Shown here: positions 18,648 through 26,916 of the stretch, one piece after another
How positions within the stretch are numbered: position 1 is the first letter of the stretch
How the letters are laid out: each line of letters opens with the position of its first letter
Source: Vagococcus bubulae
Lineage (GTDB): Bacteria > Bacillota > Bacilli > Lactobacillales > Vagococcaceae
DNA length: 53,962 nt
NCBI RefSeq assembly: GCF_003950315.1
Contig: NZ_NGJT01000015.1
Location: 1-53,962 of the forward strand
Direction of reading: 5' to 3'
Position numbers and translations under genes: made by a program
The notes under the pieces: generated by a model
Told to the model about the DNA's origin: nothing
Seen by the model: only the letters and a program-made list of their open reading frames with translations
The model's database searches: none

Positions 18648-19620
18648 ATCTTATGATTAGTTTCTGAAGCACGTGACCTATCATCGCGACTATCGTTGCA
18701 ATCACAATTCCAATGAATAAGCCAATAAATCGATTAGCAATCGAGATATCACTTGGGAAAATAACGAGTGCCGCATTCATGGCAGCAATTGAATTGACGA
18801 TGGTTTTATGTTGGTAGTCTACTAAAAAGTAACTGATAAATCCGACAGCTAAAACAAATAAGATGGCATAAGTTTGAGGGATTAATTTTACTAAAAACAA
18901 ATAAAATACTATCACGCCGAATGTTGTCCCAATGATGCGTTCGCGTGTTTTTTTGATGGTTTCGCTAAAATGAATTTCAGTCAGTGACATGGCTACAATA
19001 CTAATCCAAAGTGGCTTAGGCGCATGAAGTAATATCGCGACAATCATTGCAATCGACACACTTAGCGTCATTTTTAATAAATAAAAAGGATGTGTTAGTG
19101 AACGAGTTATTTGTTCTTTTAGTGTGAGTTGTGAGGTACTTAAAGGTTGTTTATTAGTTGATTTAACAGCTAGCATACTTAGTGCAATACTTCCCACAAC
19201 TAAACAAATGATTCGGTTTAGTGCATGCGAGGGTTCGACAGGTGTTGCCTGACAGAATAAAAAATTAATCAAATAAGGGATTGAATATTGAAAAACAATC
19301 GGTTCAGCAGTTAATAATAAAATCAAAAAAGTAAATCCGGCATAAATAAAAAATAAAACAAGTGGTCTATCATGTGGTAATTGGGCTACAATCCCACCTA
19401 ATGGAAAGAGTAATAAGTTCGTGACAACTAGTACGCTATTTTTTACACCAAAATTAATTTTGGGAAACATCAAAAATCCAACGCTTAAAGCGACGATTGG
19501 CAGAAGATTTTCTTCACCAAAAATTAGTGTAAATAATAAGATAAAAAGTAAGTTACTCGTATAGTCAACTAGATTTTTACGAAAGTTTTTTTGTATATGT
19601 GTGGTTAGTTTGGTTATCAT
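18646..19620 (-). CDS. FUSC-family inner membrane exporter (aromatic-acid exporter-like)
   Basis: A 324-residue membrane protein with two blocks of hydrophobic segments (about 20-150 and 185-320) around a short loop, the layout of FUSC/aromatic acid exporter proteins linked to efflux of fusaric or aromatic acids. The substrate is unknown. The start at 19620 was chosen because a longer frame to 19653 would begin inside the operator palindrome; GGAG lies 11 bases upstream. It is divergent from a MarR regulator and probably its target. Confidence 0.8.
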   Translation of the reverse strand: MITKLTTHIQKNFRKNLVDYTSNLLFILLFTLIFGEENLLPIVALSVGFLMFPKINFGVKNSVLVVTNLLLFPLGGIVAQLPHDRPLVLFFIYAGFTFLILLLTAEPIVFQYSIPYLINFLFCQATPVEPSHALNRIICLVVGSIALSMLAVKSTNKQPLSTSQLTLKEQITRSLTHPFYLLKMTLSVSIAMIVAILLHAPKPLWISIVAMSLTEIHFSETIKKTRERIIGTTFGVIVFYLFLVKLIPQTYAILFVLAVGFISYFLVDYQHKTIVNSIAAMNAALVIFPSDISIANRFIGLFIGIVIATIVAMIGHVLQKLIIR

Positions 19621-19639
19621 GAATCGGTCATCTCCGTTT

Positions 19640-19667
19640 TTATTAGTACACAAATATGTACTAATAA
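19640..19667. promoter_or_regulatory. MarR-type operator between the FUSC and marR genes
   Basis: A perfect inverted repeat: TTATTAGTAC (19640-19649), an 8-base centre, GTACTAATAA (19658-19667). It sits in the 92-bp divergent gap, the standard place for autoregulation by a MarR dimer. No other structure in the gap explains it. Confidence 0.75.
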
Positions 19668-19712
19668 GGTATCATGAAGAAGATAAAAAAGTCAATTTAG
19701 GAGCGTGGGCAA

Positions 19713-20138
19713 ATGGATGATATTTCAAATAAATTACTAAAACTATTACCATATTGGCATTTTAATGTGGAAAGACGGATTAAACAAAAAAATGAGCTAA
19801 ATATTACATACGAGAGTTATTACTGCCTATTGGGATTGACACAAGTCGACTCCCTTACGATGAAAGAAATCGCGGCAGATTTTTATTTTGGTAAACAACA
19901 AACCACACGCATTATTAATCAATTACTCGAACATGGATTTGTCAAAAAAACAGTTAGTCAACAAGATAAGCGTGTCACGTATGTTTCGATTACAGAAAAA
20001 GGGATGATATATTTACAAAAAAATCCGTTTGACACCACCTTTTTAAAAGAAGATTTATCTAGGACTTTAACAAAGAAAGACGCTCAGGAATTAAGTGATT
20101 CTCTTGATGTTTTGCTAAAAATTTTTAAAAAATTATAA
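19713..20138 (+). CDS. MarR-family transcriptional regulator
   Basis: A 141-residue winged-helix regulator. The recognition region is TMKEIAADFYFGKQQTTRIINQLLEHGFV (about 49-77; written here only to mark its span), and the wing holds QDKRVTYVSIT (about 84-94). MarR proteins are dimeric and release DNA when they bind small phenolic or other ligands. AGGAG precedes the ATG. Divergent to the FUSC exporter with a perfect palindrome between, so it probably represses both genes. Confidence 0.88.
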   Translation: MDDISNKLLKLLPYWHFNVERRIKQKNELNITYESYYCLLGLTQVDSLTMKEIAADFYFGKQQTTRIINQLLEHGFVKKTVSQQDKRVTYVSITEKGMIYLQKNPFDTTFLKEDLSRTLTKKDAQELSDSLDVLLKIFKKL

Positions 20139-20194
20139 TGTTTTTATTAAAAGCCCCTTAATATAATATTTAGATAAAGTTCACAAATAACTTG

Positions 20195-20203
20195 TGTTAT
20201 AAT
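20195..20203 (+). promoter_or_regulatory. Extended -10 promoter of the yqgN operon
   Basis: TGTTATAAT, an extended -10 with perfect TATAAT at 20198-20203, 32 bp before the start codon. No good -35 is visible. Confidence 0.5.
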
Positions 20204-20234
20204 ATTTGGGTATACTGTTTAAGGAGGTGTTGAG

Positions 20235-20786
20235 ATGAAACAAGTGATTAGACAAGACATATTGGCTAAATTAAAACATCTGGCAACACAAGAAAATAAA
20301 AAACAAGCCTTAGAAGAGGACATGCTGTCTCGCTTATATGAAACCAACCAGTGGCGACAAGCGAACGTGATTGCGACGACTTACCCAATGACGCATGAAT
20401 TTGATACAACAAAATTGATGAAACAAGCTTTTTTAGAAGGAAAAACGATTGTTATACCCAAAACAAAAAAGCGTGGTGAGATGGATTTTTATGTTTATCA
20501 TGAAGACATTGAGTTAGAGTTAACCTCGTTTGGTGTGTATGAACCAATTGACAGTCAACTTTATGATAAAGCATCTATTGATTTGATGATTGTTCCAGGA
20601 GTTGGGTTTACACAAGAAGGCAAACGCATTGGTTATGGCGGTGGATTTTATGACCGATATTTAACTGATTTTAAAGGAAGTACTATTAGTTTAGTTTTTG
20701 ATGAACAGCTATTGGATGAGTTAGAAACTGAAGAACACGATAAGTTAGTTGATGTATTAATTTGCGCGCGAGGGGGAACTTTATGA
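20235..20786 (+). CDS. yqgN: 5-formyltetrahydrofolate cyclo-ligase
   Basis: A 183-residue enzyme that converts 5-formyl-THF to 5,10-methenyl-THF using ATP. The family signature GYGGGFYDRYL lies near 134-144, and the N-terminal basic helix and IVPGVGFT strand also fit. TAAGGAGG precedes the ATG. It starts a cluster (cyclo-ligase, rhomboid, yqgQ, glk) conserved in many Firmicutes. Its stop overlaps the rhomboid start (ATGA). Confidence 0.95.
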   Translation: MKQVIRQDILAKLKHLATQENKKQALEEDMLSRLYETNQWRQANVIATTYPMTHEFDTTKLMKQAFLEGKTIVIPKTKKRGEMDFYVYHEDIELELTSFGVYEPIDSQLYDKASIDLMIVPGVGFTQEGKRIGYGGGFYDRYLTDFKGSTISLVFDEQLLDELETEEHDKLVDVLICARGGTL

Positions 20787-21511
20787 GGGAATATAATACA
20801 AGTTATTGGATGCGTTTCAAGAGAGGACCATACTTTACTTATACATTTTTAGCCATTCAAATTGTGGTATTTATTTTGATGGAACTTGTTGGCCTGAAAC
20901 AAGGGATTTATTCTGGATCAGAAGATGTGGGGATATTGTATCAATTTGGTGCAATGACTCATGCAGCCATTATTTTAGATGGTGAGTTTTGGCGATTAGT
21001 GACGCCTATTTTTATTCATATCGGGTTTTTCCATTTATTATTAAATTCGTTGGGATTGTATTTTGTAGGGCGTATTTTAGAGCCTTTAATTGGTCATACT
21101 CGGTTTTTCCTAGTCTATATGTTGAGTGGGATTTTTGGAAATTTATGGAGTTTTGCCTTTGGGTCATCTAATGCGATTTCTGCTGGTGCGAGCACGTCAC
21201 TTTTCGGGATATTTGCGGCATTTATTATTTTAGGCCAGATTTATAAAAATCATCCAGGTATTAAATACATGTCACGCAATATGACTCTTCTTATACTGAT
21301 GAATTTAGTCATGAATTTATTTGATTCAGGTGTGGATATTATGGGGCATTTTGGCGGGGCATTAGGTGGTTTATTAGTGATGGTGATTGTCGGTGTGCCA
21401 TCTAATCGATTAGGATTTAATGAAAACATTGATTGGAAAAAACGCGTGATAGCACTTATTTTCTTCTTGATATTATCAGTGGGATGTTTTTACAAAGGGT
21501 TTAGCATATAA
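20783..21511 (+). CDS. gluP: Rhomboid-family intramembrane serine protease
   Basis: A 242-residue membrane protein with about six to seven segments. The catalytic serine is in GASTSLFG and the partner histidine in MGHFGGALGG. The HxxxxHLxxN-type loop appears as HIGFFHLLLNS. It cleaves membrane proteins within the bilayer, and its substrates are unknown here. It lacks the long cytoplasmic N-terminal domain of Bacillus YqgP. The ATG at 20783 follows GAGGGGG and overlaps the upstream stop by four bases. Confidence 0.93.
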   Translation: MREYNTSYWMRFKRGPYFTYTFLAIQIVVFILMELVGLKQGIYSGSEDVGILYQFGAMTHAAIILDGEFWRLVTPIFIHIGFFHLLLNSLGLYFVGRILEPLIGHTRFFLVYMLSGIFGNLWSFAFGSSNAISAGASTSLFGIFAAFIILGQIYKNHPGIKYMSRNMTLLILMNLVMNLFDSGVDIMGHFGGALGGLLVMVIVGVPSNRLGFNENIDWKKRVIALIFFLILSVGCFYKGFSI

Positions 21512-21581
21512 AATAAAAATAAATTCAGACGAGACTAGGAATATCTAGTACTTATCTGTATAATAAGGTCGGTAGTGAAAA

Positions 21582-21791
21582 TTGAGAACAATGTATGATG
21601 TACAACAGTTATTTAAACGATTTGGTATCTTTATTTATGTTGGAAATAGATTATGGGATATTGAATTAATGATGATTGAATTAAAACAACTTGAAGAAGC
21701 TGGATTGATTGATAAACAAGAATACGTGAAAGCCATGCTTGTTTTAAAACATGAACATCATCTTGAAGAAGATTATCAGGAGGGGCAATAA
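21582..21791 (+). CDS. yqgQ: YqgQ family protein (DUF910)
   Basis: A 69-residue small helical protein of unknown function, matching YqgQ by MYDVQQLFKRFG and position between rhomboid and glk. TTG at 21582 is chosen because the resulting MRTMYDV aligns with known YqgQ starts; an ATG at 21591 is possible. A TATAAT at 21559-21564 may be a local promoter. Its stop and the glk start overlap as TAATG. Confidence 0.9.
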   Translation: MRTMYDVQQLFKRFGIFIYVGNRLWDIELMMIELKQLEEAGLIDKQEYVKAMLVLKHEHHLEEDYQEGQ

Positions 21792-22762
21792 TGAAAAATA
21801 AATTAATTGGAATTGATTTAGGTGGTACAACAGCAAAATTAGCGATTTTGACTGAAGATGGCGAAATCCAACAACGATGGAGTGTGGAGACAAACATTGA
21901 AGACAATGGGTCTCATATTGTTCCAAATATTATTGAGTCAATTAAACATAGACTAAATTTATATGACATGACAGCATCTGATTTTATCGGAATCGGCATG
22001 GGAACGCCAGGAACAGTCGATAAAGAAAATGGAACGGTGATTGGTGCTTATAATTTAAATTGGTCAACGCTTCAAGAAATAAAAAAACCAATGGAAGAAA
22101 CATTTGGTATTCCATTTGATTTAGACAATGATGCAAACGTTGCAGCACTTGGTGAACGATGGAAAGGTGCTGGAAATAATGCAGCCGATGTAACGTTTAT
22201 TACACTTGGAACGGGTGTAGGTGGCGGAATTATCGCAGAAGGTCATTTGTTACATGGTGTGGCGGGCGCAGCTGGAGAAATTGGTCATATTACAGTGGAT
22301 CCTCAAGGCTTTGAATGCACATGTGGGAAAAAAGGCTGTCTTGAAACAGTGGCTTCAGCTACTGGAGTGGTTCGTTTAGCTCGAGAAATGAGTGAAGAAT
22401 TTTCTGGCGAATCAAGATTAAAAGATATGATTGATGATGGACAAGAAGTGACAAGTAAAGATGTGTTTGACTTAGCTAAAGATAGCGATCATTTTGCCTT
22501 ATTAGTAGTTGATAAAGTGTGCTTCTATTTAGGTTTAGCATGTGGCAATATTGGTAACATGCTTAATCCACAAGAAATTGTCATCGGTGGCGGTGTGTCT
22601 GCTGCAGGAGATTTCTTGTTAGAAAAAGTTCAAGCTTATTTTAATGAGTTCACATTCCCACAAGTAACCAATAGTACCTCAATTAAATTAGCTGAGTTAG
22701 GAAATTCGGCTGGTGTGATTGGTGCGGCATCTCTTGCATTAAAATTTAAAGAAGAGAAATAA
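21791..22762 (+). CDS. glk: Glucokinase, ROK family
   Basis: A 323-residue ROK sugar kinase phosphorylating glucose with ATP. The phosphate loop GIDLGGTTAK is at about 8-17. The zinc-binding ROK motif ECTCGKKGCLE is intact, preceded by GEIGHI. Start overlaps the yqgQ stop, so the two are translationally coupled. Other ROK sugar kinases are possible, but the context points to glucokinase. Confidence 0.95.
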   Translation: MKNKLIGIDLGGTTAKLAILTEDGEIQQRWSVETNIEDNGSHIVPNIIESIKHRLNLYDMTASDFIGIGMGTPGTVDKENGTVIGAYNLNWSTLQEIKKPMEETFGIPFDLDNDANVAALGERWKGAGNNAADVTFITLGTGVGGGIIAEGHLLHGVAGAAGEIGHITVDPQGFECTCGKKGCLETVASATGVVRLAREMSEEFSGESRLKDMIDDGQEVTSKDVFDLAKDSDHFALLVVDKVCFYLGLACGNIGNMLNPQEIVIGGGVSAAGDFLLEKVQAYFNEFTFPQVTNSTSIKLAELGNSAGVIGAASLALKFKEEK

Positions 22763-22787
22763 TTAGATAAAGAAAGGTAAATGCCCT

Positions 22788-23189
22788 GTGAGTTTTTTAG
22801 CGACATTAAATATTATATTACTTATTATTATTATTAGTTATGGTTTATACAAATTATTCTTTTTCATCAAACGAAAAAGAGCGGCTGAGTGGATTGAACA
22901 AGATAAATTTCAAGAAACGATGAGAACAGCACAAGTGATTGATGTTAGAGAAAAAGAAGATTACAATCGTGGTCATATTCTAGGTGCTAGAAGTGTCCCT
23001 TACACTATTGCTAGAGCGCATAAAGAATATTTATTAGCTATTCGTAAAGATGCTCCTGTGTATTTATATGACAATCGTACAAGTATGGCAATTTATATGG
23101 CTGGTTTACTTAAAAAAGAAGGCTACAAAGATATCTATATCTTAAAAGGTGGCTATATGAATTGGACAGGTAAGACAAAGAAAAAATAA
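22788..23189 (+). CDS. Membrane-anchored rhodanese-like protein lacking the catalytic cysteine
   Basis: A 133-residue protein: an N-terminal membrane segment (5-27) and a cytoplasmic rhodanese fold from about 35. The CH2A-type IDVREKEDYNRGHI and the C-terminal LKGGYMNW are conserved. At the active-site loop, where sulfurtransferases have a cysteine, the sequence is LYDNRTSMA (Asp95). Sulfur transfer is therefore unlikely and a binding role is more probable. GTG start with AAAGG upstream. Downstream of glk and probably in the same transcript. Confidence 0.85.
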   Translation: MSFLATLNIILLIIIISYGLYKLFFFIKRKRAAEWIEQDKFQETMRTAQVIDVREKEDYNRGHILGARSVPYTIARAHKEYLLAIRKDAPVYLYDNRTSMAIYMAGLLKKEGYKDIYILKGGYMNWTGKTKKK

Positions 23190-23191
23190 CC

Positions 23192-23227
23192 AAAAAAGAT
23201 GTCGGAAAAAATTCCGGCATCTTTTTT
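23192..23227. terminator. Bidirectional terminator rhodanese / bsh
   Basis: AAAAAAGATGTCGGAA pairs with TTCCGGCATCTTTTTT around an AAAA loop; one G-U pair. Confidence 0.88.
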
Positions 23228-24200
23228 AATTGATATGATGAATGGCTGGCTCTGTTACTAAAGGGTAAGATAAAAGGGTTTGTGTATCGAGTGATTCGTT
23301 GGCTAAATGAACCACGTTTAATTGACTGTTGTCATATGTTTTATAATAGTAACTTCCAGTTGTTGTATCACAGCAAGAAGAATAGATGGTGTACTCATAA
23401 TGTTCTTCTCCCACATCACATAGTCCTTTCGTTTGTTCGACAGAACCTAAAATATGGAAAAACTGATTGATGTCTTTTGGAACACACTGAAAGGTTAAAC
23501 AAGTTTCTTTTGTGTAGCAGGCTCTAACGAATCGTGACATAGAAGACAAATCACCAGGAAGTCCCATACCACCCATGCCATTACTGTAACTATCTAAGTG
23601 TAGTGTTTCAGAAAATAACGTGTCATACGTTTTAGGTGACAAGTGACGGTAGTTATTTAAATTAAATAACTGCATAGGAAAAGGTGGGTTATTGGTTAAA
23701 ACACCGACTGGATTATCATATAGATGAAGACCATCTTTATCTGATTCGATTGTTAAAGAAGAGTCTTTATCAGAAACCATCCAATGTAGTGGTGAATTAG
23801 GAAATTCTGGACTAAAAGGTTGGTTAGTTATAATAGCATTTTTTAGTTTAGATTTGACTTCTTCAACTGTTTTACACTGAGTTAAGAGATAAGGAATCAA
23901 CTCAAATGAGGCAATCTCGTTAGGTGCATTGGTCGAAGGCGCGTAATAAGCATTTTTAGGATAGTTTAGTCCAGCAACGCTTAACCCTTGGTCGTTTGTT
24001 GCGTCAAAGTATAGAGGGTAATCATTAGAAATAACAGCCATACCAATCATGGCATAATGTTGGGTGATTGATTGCCCATTTTTAAAGTTAAATGGGTAGT
24101 TTTTTGGTGTGATCACAACTTCCTGATTAAACGTATAATCTAAATCAAGATTTCTCCCAAAAAAATGATGGCTTGCATTAAAACTGATAGCTGTACACAT
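23226..24200 (-). CDS. bsh: Choloylglycine hydrolase family protein (bile salt hydrolase-like)
   Basis: A 324-residue Ntn hydrolase of usual length. Cys2 (MCTAISF) becomes the nucleophile after Met removal. Arg16, Asp19, Asn78 (GLNYP), Asn170 (LTNNPPF) and Arg225 (SRFVRACY) match the bile salt hydrolase active set. Asn at the position where penicillin V acylases usually have Tyr favours bile salts. The enzyme would free glycine or taurine from conjugated bile acids, suggesting an animal-gut setting. TTTAGGAGA precedes the ATG. Monocistronic. Confidence 0.87.
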   Translation of the reverse strand: MCTAISFNASHHFFGRNLDLDYTFNQEVVITPKNYPFNFKNGQSITQHYAMIGMAVISNDYPLYFDATNDQGLSVAGLNYPKNAYYAPSTNAPNEIASFELIPYLLTQCKTVEEVKSKLKNAIITNQPFSPEFPNSPLHWMVSDKDSSLTIESDKDGLHLYDNPVGVLTNNPPFPMQLFNLNNYRHLSPKTYDTLFSETLHLDSYSNGMGGMGLPGDLSSMSRFVRACYTKETCLTFQCVPKDINQFFHILGSVEQTKGLCDVGEEHYEYTIYSSCCDTTTGSYYYKTYDNSQLNVVHLANESLDTQTLLSYPLVTEPAIHHIN

Positions 24201-24283
24201 AATGTCATCTCCTAAATAAGTATGGCTTTAGTATAGCGCTGAATATGAAACAAAATAATGACTTTTCTATGAAATTTTTATAA

Positions 24284-24871
24284 TCATGATTGATTTAATA
24301 TTTCTTTTACTAGTTGTTGTAGTTCAGGTACAATCTTTTCTTCAAAACTAGGATTTTTAGCAAACCAACGGAAATTTAGCGGAGAAGAATGAACAATGGG
24401 AAAATAAGTTGGTAAGTAATCTTGATATGAAAAGACAGTTTTTGTGAGAGTTCGTTTGGCCTGTGAGTTAAGATAGTACTTTTGAGCATATGTCCCCATT
24501 AAAATAGTTAGTTGGATATTAGGCATACAGTTAATCAATGGCGGATGCCATTTTGCTGTGAAGTCTTTTCTAGGTGGTAAATCACCATGAGCTGCTTTTC
24601 CAGGGAAGTAAAAATCCATTGGTAAGACAGCAATCTTTTTAGAGTGATAAAAGGTGTCTTCACTGATGCCCATCCATTGACGTAATCTATCTCCACTTTT
24701 GTCACGAAACACTTGTCCTTTTTCTTGCGTTTTAATGCCAGGCGCTTGCCCGATGATGAGAATGGTTGCTTCAGGATAAGCCATAAAGATGGGTTGCCAT
24801 CCTTGTTGGGTGAACGCCTTATTTTCAGGGTCGGTTATAATGTGTTGTTTAATCTCTTCGATGGTTGTCAT
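24284..24871 (-). CDS. Uracil-DNA glycosylase superfamily protein
   Basis: A 195-residue single-domain protein. ILIIGQAPG (about 37-45) and the late HSSPLNFRW are the two active-site motifs of the UDG superfamily, and FRDKSGDRLRQWMG fits the COG1573 group. I see no four-cysteine iron-sulfur set as in family 4 enzymes. Base-excision activity is inferred. The ATG at 24871 follows AAGGAGC; a frame from 24910 has none. It lies 69 bases after DUF3042 on the same strand with a terminator between. Confidence 0.82.
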   Translation of the reverse strand: MTTIEEIKQHIITDPENKAFTQQGWQPIFMAYPEATILIIGQAPGIKTQEKGQVFRDKSGDRLRQWMGISEDTFYHSKKIAVLPMDFYFPGKAAHGDLPPRKDFTAKWHPPLINCMPNIQLTILMGTYAQKYYLNSQAKRTLTKTVFSYQDYLPTYFPIVHSSPLNFRWFAKNPSFEEKIVPELQQLVKEILNQS

Positions 24872-24892
24872 GAGAATGCTCCTTTCTAAGAT

Positions 24893-24932
24893 AAATAAAA
24901 AACCAAACAATAACAGTCGTTATCATTTGGTT
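24893..24932 (-). terminator. Terminator of the DUF3042 gene
   Basis: On the minus strand AACCAAATGATAAC pairs with GTTATTGTTTGGTT and runs into TTTTATTT. Confidence 0.75.
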
Positions 24933-24940
24933 TCATTGAC

Positions 24941-25108
24941 TTATCTTGCTCTACTTTTTCTCATTGCTTTTTTACGGTTATCTTCAATTAATTCTTCTTT
25001 TTCTTCGATTGGTTCAATTAGAACTTTTTTAACACCTAAAGCCACGCCTGTTAAAGCAGCTAAAGTGGTTGCAGTACCTACTAAAAATCCTTTTGAAAAT
25101 TTCTTCAT
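24941..25108 (-). CDS. DUF3042 family small protein
   Basis: A 55-residue protein beginning MKKFSKGFLVGTATTLAALT and ending KKAMRKSRAR. One hydrophobic helix (7-26) is followed by an acidic stretch (IEPIEEKEELIED) and a basic tail. This matches DUF3042, a family of tiny membrane proteins in Lactobacillales with no known function. TGAGGC precedes the ATG and its own terminator follows. Confidence 0.85.
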   Translation of the reverse strand: MKKFSKGFLVGTATTLAALTGVALGVKKVLIEPIEEKEELIEDNRKKAMRKSRAR

Positions 25109-25241
25109 AGTGCCTCACGTCCTTATCTGAATTTATACCTTTATTATACGCATTTTACAATAAAAATCTAGTGATAAGGTATTCAATGTCTATCAATTTT
25201 AATTTAAAATGGTAAAATTGGAAGTGAATGGAAGTGATAAG

Positions 25242-25967
25242 ATGATAAAAGTAATCGCACATAGAGGAAGTAAAGGAACACATCCGGAAAATACCTTACC
25301 GGCGTTTCAGGAAGCGATTGATGTACAGGCAGATGGAATTGAATTAGATGTCCAATTAACACGTGATGGGCAATTAGTGGTCATTCATGATGAGAAAATT
25401 AATCGTACAACCAATGCAAAAGGATGGGTAAAAGAGTTAACATTAGCAGAAATCAAAGAATTAGATGCAGGCTCTTGGTTTTCTGAGAACTATAAAGAAA
25501 CGAGAATTCCCACACTAGAAGAAGTTTTAGAGTTACTCAATCATAATCAATTTAGTGGGTTATTAAATATCGAATTAAAAACAGATCGCATTGAGTATTT
25601 AGGGATTGAGCAGAAAGTATTGCGTGCTTTAGAACAAGCTGACTTGTCTTGTACGGTTGTGCTATCTAGTTTTAATCGTGATACAGTGAGACGGCTTAAG
25701 GCATTGAATGACACTTATGAAAAAGCGTTTATTGCTTTTGGGAATAAAAATGATTTAGCCTGGTTAAGTAAACAACCAGATATTCATAGTTTTCATCCAG
25801 ATATTCGCTGGTTGAGACGCCATATTGATCAAACAACAGATATTGAAACAATTAGACCGTGGACTGTGAATAAAGAAAAAGAGATGCAATTTTGTATTAA
25901 ACATCAATTAGCTGGGATGTTTACAGATTTTCCTAAAAAAGCACTAGAGGTAAGGGATCATGGATAA
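25242..25967 (+). CDS. Glycerophosphodiester phosphodiesterase
   Basis: A 241-residue TIM-barrel enzyme that splits glycerophosphodiesters into glycerol-3-phosphate and an alcohol. The N-terminal IAHRGSKGTHPENTL carries the catalytic His and metal Glu, with GIELDVQLT and VVIHDEKINRTTN following. There is no signal peptide, so it acts in the cytoplasm. The ATG at 25242 follows GGAAGTG; an in-frame ATG at 25209 is less likely. It overlaps miaA by eight bases. Confidence 0.92.
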   Translation: MIKVIAHRGSKGTHPENTLPAFQEAIDVQADGIELDVQLTRDGQLVVIHDEKINRTTNAKGWVKELTLAEIKELDAGSWFSENYKETRIPTLEEVLELLNHNQFSGLLNIELKTDRIEYLGIEQKVLRALEQADLSCTVVLSSFNRDTVRRLKALNDTYEKAFIAFGNKNDLAWLSKQPDIHSFHPDIRWLRRHIDQTTDIETIRPWTVNKEKEMQFCIKHQLAGMFTDFPKKALEVRDHG

Positions 25968-26916
25968 GCAAAAAGTTCTTGTCATAGTTGGGCCGACTGC
26001 TGTGGGAAAAACAGCACTAGGTGTGAGACTAAGTCAGGCGTTTAATGGAGAAGTTATTAGTGGAGACTCTCTACAAGTATATAAGCAATTGGATATTGGG
26101 ACAGCAAAAGCAACCACAGAAGAAATGCAAGGTGTACCACATCACCTGATTGATATTAAAGAACCCACTGACACCTATTCAGCTCATGAATTTAAACGTC
26201 AGGCAACAGAGTGTATAAATGAATTAGCCTTACAAAATAAATTGCCTATTATAGTAGGTGGCACAGGCCTATACATTCAGTCACTTCTTTATGATTTTCA
26301 TTTAGGTTCTTCTGAATTGAGTGATGATGAGAAAAAAAGTCGTAAAAAGTGGGAAGAGTTTGCTGAAAATTTGTCTAATGAAGAATTATGGCAAGAATTA
26401 GAAAAAAGGGATAAAAAAGGGGCAGATACCATTCACCCGAATAACCGAAAACGTGTGATACGAGCATTGGAAGTATTTGATTTAACAGGTAAAAGCATCA
26501 GTGAACAGCAACAACTTGATTTAATGGACTTGTCAAAAAGTTCGTTTGATGTGAAACTGATTGGGTTAACCACTGATCGAGATGTTTTGTATAATAGAAT
26601 CAATCAGCGAGTAGACATCATGATGGATGAAGGCTTGCTTGATGAAGCTAAGTTGGTTTATGAGTTAAATTGTCCTCAAGCGAGTCAAGGAATTGGCTAC
26701 AAAGAATTTTTTCCTTATTTTGAAGGGAAGTGCTCACTGGAAAAATCAGTGGAAGAAGTAAAACAACATTCTAGGCAATATGCTAAACGTCAATTGACTT
26801 GGTTTAGAAATCGAATGCCTGTTGAGTGGTGGGATATTGTTTCAGATGAGACCAACGTTAGTAAACTAGCAGAGGATGTTTCTAAGTGGTTGGATAAGAA
26901 AGAAGGAATGGCATGA
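25960..26916 (+). CDS. miaA: tRNA dimethylallyltransferase
   Basis: A 318-residue enzyme adding dimethylallyl to A37 of tRNAs that read U-starting codons. The P-loop GPTAVGKT is at 11-18. SGDSLQVYKQLDIGTAK and VGGTGLYI are family signatures. It overlaps GDPD upstream by eight bases and hflX downstream by four. miaA-hflX is a widespread pair. No hfq is seen between them. Confidence 0.97.
   Translation: MDKQKVLVIVGPTAVGKTALGVRLSQAFNGEVISGDSLQVYKQLDIGTAKATTEEMQGVPHHLIDIKEPTDTYSAHEFKRQATECINELALQNKLPIIVGGTGLYIQSLLYDFHLGSSELSDDEKKSRKKWEEFAENLSNEELWQELEKRDKKGADTIHPNNRKRVIRALEVFDLTGKSISEQQQLDLMDLSKSSFDVKLIGLTTDRDVLYNRINQRVDIMMDEGLLDEAKLVYELNCPQASQGIGYKEFFPYFEGKCSLEKSVEEVKQHSRQYAKRQLTWFRNRMPVEWWDIVSDETNVSKLAEDVSKWLDKKEGMA

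Noticed and set aside
24789-25130. 113-residue plus-strand frame
   Set aside because: It is the shadow of the uracil-DNA glycosylase and DUF3042 genes on the other strand, which have proper starts and family motifs.
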